Of a stretch of DNA of 10,992 nucleotides, positions 7,197 through 10,992 are shown piece after piece. The position numbers were made by a program, and so were the translations under genes. The DNA is from an uncultured Muribaculaceae bacterium. GTDB taxonomy: Bacteria; Bacteroidota; Bacteroidia; Bacteroidales; Muribaculaceae. The DNA is taken from NCBI GenBank assembly GCA_938039795.1, contig CALHWU010000041.1, forward strand, positions 1 to 10,992. Reading direction: 5' to 3'. How positions within the stretch are numbered: position 1 is the stretch's first letter; every line of letters starts with the position of its first letter. The notes under the pieces are model-generated. The model did not search any database and was not told the DNA's origin. It was given only the letters and a program-made list of their open reading frames with translations.

Positions 7197-8450
7197 ATGA
7201 CGAGATTTGTTGACAAATGTTTTCTGTGCGGCTATTTCAGCACCACAGTGGCGCCTGAACAGGCAGGGCTTTCGCTGGCTTCCTCCGGATGGTCGCGTGA
7301 GGTTTGCACCCGCAACGATGTAGACGAATACAGGCGGTTTTATTACCCGGAATTCGTGGATTTCTGGCTCGGTGACGGCGGCAGCTGTCCGGTGACGACA
7401 TTCAGTGTCGTATATGCCCCGCAAGTGCCGGTTGATGACGTGGTTGCCGCGGATGCAGGCTGCACGGCCCGGCTGCGCGGCATGCGCCTGTGCATGATGC
7501 CGCTTGGCATGGCGCTGTATGCGGTTGAAGTGGATCTTGAGGGCGATGATCTCAATGCTTTCACTCTGTTTCTGTCGCGGCTCAGGAGCCGTCCGGAGGC
7601 TTCGGAAGCCGTGGCAGCCGGTCTGTGCCAGATCAGAAACTCGCTGGGACTCGACATGTCGGCAGGCATGATGGAAAGCGGCAACAAGCTGAAAGTGTTT
7701 CAGATAGTGCGCTGCCTGTCAGCCGACGGTGTCGGAGCCGTGGCGGCCGACGCCACTCTGTTTCAGCTCGGGTCTCTCTCGCGGGTGGCTCCATATGATC
7801 CGTCTGATCCGGCCGAGATCTCGGCCGCCTATCTCGATTCGACGATCAGGGATCATAAGCTGAGCTTTTACAACAACTGGAGCGCCCTCGCCCTTTTCGA
7901 CACTTTCACCATCCTGGCCGGAGATGTGCCCGACTGGATGGTGGGCAATTGGTGCGACGATTATTTCGGCAAGATATATATGCACAGTCTGTTTTGCAAA
8001 TATTTTCTTTACCGGCAGAATATGCGTTTCAGGGCCTGTCCGGAGAGGGGCGATCAGCTTGAGGAGGAACTCAATGAGTTTGAGCGTCGCTACTGTTTCA
8101 ACCGCATCAGCTATAATTTCATGCCGGGCGAGATCGACAAGGCTATCGACAGGGCTCTCGACATAGCGCAGGAGCGCCGATTGCTTCAGGCGAGCATAAG
8201 GGCGAGCAACGAGGAGCGCAGCAAGGCGTCCGACCGCAGGCTCAATTCTCTGCTGACACTGCTGACGGTGCTTACCGTGGCTTCGACATTGTGGGATTTC
8301 TCGAGTATGGTCAATGCTCTGTATCCTTTCGGTGAGGGTCTCGGATCTGAGACGACCGGTTTCCGCCTGGTGGTTTCGGTCACAATGCTGCTGATTCTTG
8401 TCGCTGTGATATGCATCGTCTTGCCCCGGAAAGTGCGCCGCCTATCGTGA
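7197..8450 (+). CDS. Unrecognised 417-residue protein with CorA-like C-terminal two-helix membrane domain
   Basis: I do not recognise a named family for the full protein. The N-terminal ~130 residues look like a mixed alpha/beta domain (strands near VTTFSVVYAP and MALYAVEVDL) with a CxxC at Cys8/Cys11. Residues about 210-348 are strongly helical, with a charged stretch (DQLEEELNEFERRYCFNRIS, then IDKAIDRALDIAQERRLL) reminiscent of the long stalk helix of CorA-type channels. Two membrane segments follow: about 350-374 (LLTLLTVLTVASTLW) and about 390-410 (LVVSVTMLLILVAVICIVLP). A short Arg/Lys-rich tail (RKVRRLS) closes the protein. The Gly-Met-Asn signature of true CorA Mg2+ channels is absent after the first helix; the sequence there is WDFSSMVNALYPF. 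It diverges from the STAND NTPase gene with interleaved promoters and overlaps the MATE gene tail to tail. It could be a CorA-fold transporter of altered specificity or a membrane effector or regulator. The next in-frame Met is near residue 96, so ATG 7197 is the only sensible start. Confidence 0.8.
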   Translation: MTRFVDKCFLCGYFSTTVAPEQAGLSLASSGWSREVCTRNDVDEYRRFYYPEFVDFWLGDGGSCPVTTFSVVYAPQVPVDDVVAADAGCTARLRGMRLCMMPLGMALYAVEVDLEGDDLNAFTLFLSRLRSRPEASEAVAAGLCQIRNSLGLDMSAGMMESGNKLKVFQIVRCLSADGVGAVAADATLFQLGSLSRVAPYDPSDPAEISAAYLDSTIRDHKLSFYNNWSALALFDTFTILAGDVPDWMVGNWCDDYFGKIYMHSLFCKYFLYRQNMRFRACPERGDQLEEELNEFERRYCFNRISYNFMPGEIDKAIDRALDIAQERRLLQASIRASNEERSKASDRRLNSLLTLLTVLTVASTLWDFSSMVNALYPFGEGLGSETTGFRLVVSVTMLLILVAVICIVLPRKVRRLS

Positions 8451-8473
8451 GGCGGCAGCGGGGAGGCGGCGCA
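8434..8473. terminator. Inverted repeat at the convergent gene ends
   Basis: TGCGCCGCC (8434-8442) pairs perfectly with GGCGGCGCA (8465-8473) around a 22-nt interval. An alternative nested stem GCCGCC (8437-8442)/GGCGGC (8451-8456) has an 8-nt loop. There is no flanking T-run, and the stems lie inside the coding ends of both genes. It may serve as a shared bidirectional terminator, or it may be chance in GC-rich code. Confidence 0.3.
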
Positions 8474-9809
8474 GCTGCCATGCGATCAGCAGAGCCGTGA
8501 CCACGGTGGCGAGGACGTCGCTGGTGGGGAATGACAGCCATATCCCGTCGAGCCCGAGCATGCCGGGGAGGGTCAGCAGCAGCGGTATGAGGAAGATGAC
8601 CTGGCGCGTAAGGCTGAGAAATATCGACTTTCCGGCTTTGCCTATCGACTGGAAGAAGGTTGTCGAGACTATCTGGAATCCCACCATCCAGAATGCGAGC
8701 AGGGCGAGCGACATCGCCCGCGAGGTGACGGCGATCAGTTCGGCGTCGGTGGTGAATGCCCTGGCTATGAGGTCGGGCCATATAAGGCCGAAAGCACATC
8801 CGGTGGTGACTACTGCCGTGGCTACCGCGGTGGCGAGCCAGTAGCAGCGGCGCAGACGTCCGTGAAGGCCTGCGCCGTAGTTGTAGCCCAGTATCGGCTG
8901 CATGCCCTGGCAGAGTCCCACCACGATCATCACCAGCAGAGAGGTGTAGGTGGTGAATATGCCGGCGGCGGCCACGGCATTGTCGCTGCCGTAGGCGTAG
9001 AGTGTCTTGTTGACGATGACATTGATGGCGCTTCCTGCCAGGTTGACGAGGCTCGGGGCTGCTCCGATGCCGATGATGCCCGTGATGATGCGCCACCTGA
9101 GGCGATAGATGCCGCGTGTGAACCGCAGATTGCTCTCAGGCCTGAAGAAATGCACCATCACAAACACCATGGAGCATGTCATCGAAATGTCGGTGGCTAT
9201 GGCCGCGCCCTTGATGCCCCAGCCGAGGGCGAATATGAACAGCGGGGCGAGCACCACGTTGATGCCCGCGCCTAAAAACATGGTCAGCATGGCCCGCTTG
9301 GGATAGCCCGAGGCGCGCATGATGTTGTTGAAGCTGAAGGATATGTTCATCACGAGCATGCCGGGCAATATCCAGGCCATGAAGTCGTGGGCGTAGGGCA
9401 GAGTGGCCTGGCTGGCTCCGAAAGCGAGGAGTATGTCATCGAGGAAAATGCGGAACACCGTGAGGTAGACCAGCGCGTTGACCACTATAAGCACCAGCGC
9501 GTTGCCGAGCACGAGCTGCGCCCCGCGCCGGTCGGACGCGCCGAGCATTATGGATACTCTTGCCGAGGCTCCCGCGCCTATGAGCACGCCTATGGCCGAC
9601 GATACGTTCATCACAGGAAACGTGATGGCCAGCCCGGCTATCGCTTCGGTGCCCACCCCCTGGCCTATGAATATGCGGTCGATGACATTATACAGCGACA
9701 TCACCACCATGCCCACCACCGCAGGCAGGCTGTAGTCCCACAGCAGACGGGCGATGCCCCCTGTGGCGAGCCTGTTGAGATTGCCTTCCAGAGGCGTCTG
9801 ACTTTCCAT
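8442..9809 (-). CDS. MATE-family multidrug/toxin efflux transporter
   Basis: 455 residues, the normal MATE length, with about twelve hydrophobic segments in the inner membrane. It would export cationic drugs or metabolites using a Na+ or H+ gradient. Visible family features are the first repeat LPAVVGMVVMSLYNVIDRIF (residues 28-47, Asp44), the IGQGVGTEAIAGL block, GAGASARVSIMLG (78-90), RASGYPKRAM (165-174), CQGMQPILGYNYGA (300-313) and the late LSLTRQVIFLIPLL (398-411). The N-terminal pattern is closest to the MepA-like branch found widely in Bacteroidales; the substrate cannot be predicted. The ATG at 9809 gives a normal MATE N-terminus. The last 9 bp overlap the end of the CorA-like gene on the opposite strand (TAG at 8444-8442, TGA at 8448-8450), so antisense interference between the transcripts is possible. 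No substitution that would break the fold is evident. Confidence 0.93.
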   Translation of the reverse strand: MESQTPLEGNLNRLATGGIARLLWDYSLPAVVGMVVMSLYNVIDRIFIGQGVGTEAIAGLAITFPVMNVSSAIGVLIGAGASARVSIMLGASDRRGAQLVLGNALVLIVVNALVYLTVFRIFLDDILLAFGASQATLPYAHDFMAWILPGMLVMNISFSFNNIMRASGYPKRAMLTMFLGAGINVVLAPLFIFALGWGIKGAAIATDISMTCSMVFVMVHFFRPESNLRFTRGIYRLRWRIITGIIGIGAAPSLVNLAGSAINVIVNKTLYAYGSDNAVAAAGIFTTYTSLLVMIVVGLCQGMQPILGYNYGAGLHGRLRRCYWLATAVATAVVTTGCAFGLIWPDLIARAFTTDAELIAVTSRAMSLALLAFWMVGFQIVSTTFFQSIGKAGKSIFLSLTRQVIFLIPLLLTLPGMLGLDGIWLSFPTSDVLATVVTALLIAWQLRRLPAAASR

Positions 9810-9817
9810 TGCACCGG

Positions 9818-9825
9818 CAAAATTA
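9818..9825 (-). promoter_or_regulatory. Possible -7 box of the MATE gene
   Basis: On the minus strand TAATTTTG fits TAnnTTTG but ends only 8 nt before the ATG at 9809. No good TTTG lies about 20 nt upstream. If used, the message would have a leader of two or three bases. The true promoter may lie elsewhere in the 199-bp gap. Confidence 0.28.
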
Positions 9826-9843
9826 CTGAAAAATGGCGAAATG

Positions 9844-9875
9844 TTTGGCGGTTAGCTGAAAAATTACTTACTTTG
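9844..9875 (+). promoter_or_regulatory. Putative promoter of the rpmB-rpmG-DUF4295 operon
   Basis: TTTG (9844-9847), a 20-nt spacer and TTACTTTG (9868-9875), one mismatch from TAnnTTTG. Transcription would start near 9882 and give a leader of about 127 nt before rpmB, which is long enough to hold regulatory structure. Confidence 0.55.
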
Positions 9876-9904
9876 CACTCTGATTTGCGGGCCTCTGCAC
9901 AAAA

Positions 9905-9932
9905 GGCTCCGGAAAATGATGCGCCCGGAGCC
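9905..9932 (+). promoter_or_regulatory. Leader hairpin upstream of rpmB, candidate autoregulatory element
   Basis: GGCTCCGG (9905-9912) and CCGGAGCC (9925-9932) form a perfect 8-bp GC-rich stem with a 12-nt loop, AAAATGATGCGC. It sits inside the predicted rpmB leader, about 76 nt before the start codon. No T-run follows it on the plus strand, so it is unlikely to be a terminator there. Ribosomal operons often use such leader structures for feedback by one of their products; that role here is inference. Confidence 0.45.
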
Positions 9933-10008
9933 GATATGAGAGCGTGGAGGCTGCTGCGTAAATCCAACCGCTTCAAATAATTAACAAAGACTAAATAACA
10001 CAAAAGCC

Positions 10009-10266
10009 ATGTCACAGATTTGTCAAATCACGGGCAAGAAAGCAATGGTGGGCAACAATGTGTCGCACTCGAAGCGCCGCACCAAGCGCAAATTCAATGT
10101 CAACCTCTTCCGCAAGAAGTTCTACTGGGTGGAGGAGCAGATGTGGATCTCGCTGACTCTCTCGGCAGCAGGTCTCCGCACCATCAACAAGAAGGGCCTT
10201 GACGCAGCTATCAAGGAAGCAGCTCAGAAGGGTTATTTAACGGAAATCAAATATTTAGCATTTTAA
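10009..10266 (+). CDS. rpmB: Large-subunit ribosomal protein bL28
   Basis: 85 residues beginning MSQICQITGKKAMVGNNVSH, the conserved start of bL28, followed by the basic KRRTKRKFNVNLF rRNA-binding block and the VEEQMWISLTLSAAGLRTI segment. It is part of the 50S subunit. Only one Cys is present (Cys5), so this is the zinc-free form. The start codon follows an A-rich leader (AACACAAAAGCC) without a Shine-Dalgarno, as expected in Bacteroidetes, where the anti-SD is sequestered on the ribosome. It is the first gene of a tight three-gene cluster; rpmG starts 6 nt after its stop. Confidence 0.97.
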   Translation: MSQICQITGKKAMVGNNVSHSKRRTKRKFNVNLFRKKFYWVEEQMWISLTLSAAGLRTINKKGLDAAIKEAAQKGYLTEIKYLAF

Positions 10267-10272
10267 TCGACG

Positions 10273-10461
10273 ATGGCAAAGAAAGCTAAAGGCAATCGCG
10301 TGCAGGTAATACTCGAATGCACCGAACACAAGGCAAGCGGTATGCCCGGCACATCACGATATATCACTACCAAAAACCGCAAGAACACAACAGAGAGACT
10401 TGAGCTTAAGAAATACAACCCCATCCTTAAGCGTGTAACCGTTCACAAAGAAATAAAATAA
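10273..10461 (+). CDS. rpmG: Large-subunit ribosomal protein bL33
   Basis: 62 residues beginning MAKKAKGNRVQVILECTEHK, with the typical SRYITTKNRKNTTERLELKKYNP core and VTVHKEIK end of bL33. The paired CxxC motifs of zinc-binding L33 are missing, with only Cys16 present. It is therefore the zinc-independent paralogue class, whose expression would not need zinc control. It lies 6 nt after rpmB and 11 nt before the DUF4295 gene, so all three are very likely on one transcript. Confidence 0.97.
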   Translation: MAKKAKGNRVQVILECTEHKASGMPGTSRYITTKNRKNTTERLELKKYNPILKRVTVHKEIK

Positions 10462-10472
10462 GGCACTGAGAT

Positions 10473-10622
10473 ATGGCAAAGAAAACCGTCGCATCACTTC
10501 AGAAAGGTGAAGGCCGCACATACAGCAAAGTCATCAAAATGGTGAAATCTCCCAAGACAGGCGCTTACGTCTTCAAAGAAGACATGGTTCCCAACGACGC
10601 TGTAAAAGACGCCCTCAAATAA
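10473..10622 (+). CDS. DUF4295 small basic protein, probable Bacteroidia-specific ribosomal protein (bL38)
   Basis: A 49-residue basic protein beginning MAKKTVASLQKGEGRTYSKV and ending NDAVKDALK, rich in Lys and with the PKTGAYVFKEDMV block of DUF4295. Genes of this family follow rpmB and rpmG across Bacteroidales. From memory, the Flavobacterium johnsoniae ribosome structure showed an extra protein named bL38 that I believe corresponds to this family; I could not verify that link here. The ATG sits 11 nt after the rpmG stop. In many Bacteroidales ftsY or another gene follows at once; here the cluster ends with a 238-bp gap. Confidence 0.9.
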   Translation: MAKKTVASLQKGEGRTYSKVIKMVKSPKTGAYVFKEDMVPNDAVKDALK

Positions 10623-10651
10623 GAAACCACGCCAATAGGCAAACAATACTC

Positions 10652-10671
10652 TGACGGCTCTAAACCCGTCA
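10652..10671 (+). terminator. Short hairpin after the DUF4295 gene
   Basis: TGACGG (10652-10657) pairs with CCGTCA (10666-10671) around an 8-nt loop, CTCTAAAC. It lies 30 bp past the stop codon and has no U-run. It is probably part of the transcript end together with the next, stronger hairpin. Confidence 0.3.
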
Positions 10672-10677
10672 ACACGA

Positions 10678-10707
10678 CTCCCGACCCGGTCACCGCTGCG
10701 TCGGGAG
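10678..10707 (+). terminator. Probable terminator of the ribosomal protein operon
   Basis: CTCCCGAC (10678-10685) pairs perfectly with GTCGGGAG (10700-10707). The 14-nt interval contains a further CGG/CCG pairing that can lengthen the stem. The following CCTCCGTTTCC has only a short T-run. Position (56 bp after the last ribosomal gene, before the next promoter) supports a terminator. Confidence 0.45.
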
Positions 10708-10745
10708 CCTCCGTTTCCGCCCCGGGCAAAAGCAAATCACTAATC

Positions 10746-10787
10746 GCTAATTACTCATTAGTCATTGCTAATTACTTATTGCTCATT
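10746..10787. repeat. Two tandem 21-bp AT-rich direct repeats
   Basis: Unit 1 (10746-10766) and unit 2 (10767-10787) both start GCTAATTACT and end TCATT, and agree at 18 of 21 positions. The bases before (CACTAATC) look like part of a further degenerate copy. Similar TAATTACTCATTA-type strings occur between Bacteroidales genes. The repeat separates the operon terminator from the next promoter. The function is unknown. Confidence 0.65.
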
Positions 10788-10805
10788 CCCGTCGCCGATA
10801 GTGCT

Positions 10806-10837
10806 GTTGCATAATTGAACGAGAAGTGTTAACTTTG
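10806..10837 (+). promoter_or_regulatory. Putative promoter of the partial membrane-protein gene
   Basis: GTTG (10806-10809), a 20-nt spacer and TAACTTTG (10830-10837), an exact TAnnTTTG. The predicted start near 10843 leaves a leader of about 17 nt before the ATG at 10861. Confidence 0.6.
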
Positions 10838-10846
10838 TAAGTTAAC
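10828..10846. promoter_or_regulatory. Perfect palindrome over the -7 box, candidate operator
   Basis: GTTAACTT (10828-10835), a TGT spacer, and AAGTTAAC (10839-10846) form a perfect 8-bp inverted repeat. It covers the -7 element and the predicted transcription start, the classic place for a repressor dimer. No regulator gene is visible in the window to pair with it. Confidence 0.35.
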
Positions 10847-10860
10847 TTTACCATATCACT

Positions 10861-10992
10861 ATGGCAACATCAAACAACTCAGCATCAAAGACTTCGTCAA
10901 AGACAAGTGCGAACTCAATCAAGCCCCGCACAAAAAAGATAATCAAACGTCTCTGGATCATCTTCGCGGCTCTCGTGGCCTGCGCCGTCATA
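10861..10992 (+). CDS. N-terminus of a membrane protein, possibly penicillin-binding protein 1A (cut by the window)
   Basis: Open from the ATG at 10861 to the window end (44 residues). The product begins with a Ser/Asn/Lys-rich cytoplasmic tail (MATSNNSASKTSSKTSANSI), then basic RTKKIIKR, then a hydrophobic segment starting LWIIFAALVACAVI. This is the layout of a type II (N-in) single-pass protein. The KKIIKxLWIIF pattern recalls Bacteroidales PBP1A (transglycosylase/transpeptidase) N-termini, but too little is visible to be sure. The gene has its own promoter with a palindrome over the -7 box and is separate from the ribosomal cluster. Confidence 0.7.
   Translation, partial: MATSNNSASKTSSKTSANSIKPRTKKIIKRLWIIFAALVACAVI

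Noticed and set aside
8380..9096. A 238-codon minus-strand frame inside the MATE gene
   Set aside because: It is out of frame with the MATE protein, His/Arg/Pro-rich and lacks any recognisable domain.
9905..9932. The rpmB leader hairpin read as a minus-strand terminator (a TTTT follows it on that strand)
   Set aside because: No minus-strand gene ends just upstream of it, since rpmB and its neighbours are on the plus strand. The leader-structure reading fits better.
9387..9980. A 197-codon plus-strand frame running from the MATE gene into the rpmB leader
   Set aside because: Most of it is antisense to MATE and its composition is His/Arg-rich. The part beyond the MATE gene covers the rpmB promoter and leader hairpin.
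10738..10787. AT-rich repeats as a CRISPR array
   Set aside because: The units are directly abutting 21-mers without spacers, and no cas gene is present.

Overview
The window looks like a chromosomal stretch from a high-GC member of the Bacteroidales, possibly Muribaculaceae (family placement is inference). The evidence is a Bacteroidetes-type glycogen debranching enzyme, an rpmB-rpmG-DUF4295 ribosomal cluster, no clear Shine-Dalgarno sequences, and several matches to the Bacteroides promoter form TTTG-N20-TAnnTTTG. Coding DNA is dense and GC-rich. The gaps of roughly 100-240 bp between transcription units are AT-richer and hold the promoters. I found no tRNA, rRNA, CRISPR array or insertion sequence. 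No stretch over 300 bp lacks a gene.

Layout: (1) 1-1900, minus strand, a glycogen debranching enzyme cut by the window edge just before its C-terminus. Its expected Arg-Asp-Thr catalytic motif reads Arg-Asn-Thr. (2) 2075-7101, minus strand, a two-gene unit: a 1394-residue STAND/NACHT-like NTPase followed, with an ATGA stop/start overlap, by a membrane-anchored or exported glycerophosphodiester phosphodiesterase. (3) 7197-8450, plus strand, an unrecognised 417-residue protein with a C-terminal two-helix membrane domain resembling CorA. It diverges from the NTPase gene, and the two predicted promoters interleave in about 50 bp. (4) 8442-9809, minus strand, a MATE-family exporter that overlaps the membrane-protein gene tail to tail by 9 bp. 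(5) 10009-10622, plus strand, rpmB, rpmG and a DUF4295 small protein. A perfect 8-bp hairpin lies in the leader and terminator-like hairpins follow the cluster. (6) 10861 to the window end, plus strand, the N-terminus of a membrane protein that could be penicillin-binding protein 1A.

The most interesting part is 2075-8450. A large STAND NTPase with a long helical C-terminus is translationally coupled to a lipid-type phosphodiesterase and shares a control region with a CorA-like membrane protein. This has the architecture of a sensor/switch with membrane-directed partners and may be an uncharacterised anti-phage or stress-response module. The defence reading is inference; the domain motifs, overlaps and promoter geometry are visible in the sequence. 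The flanking genes are core metabolism and translation, so this may instead be a stable lineage-specific insertion.
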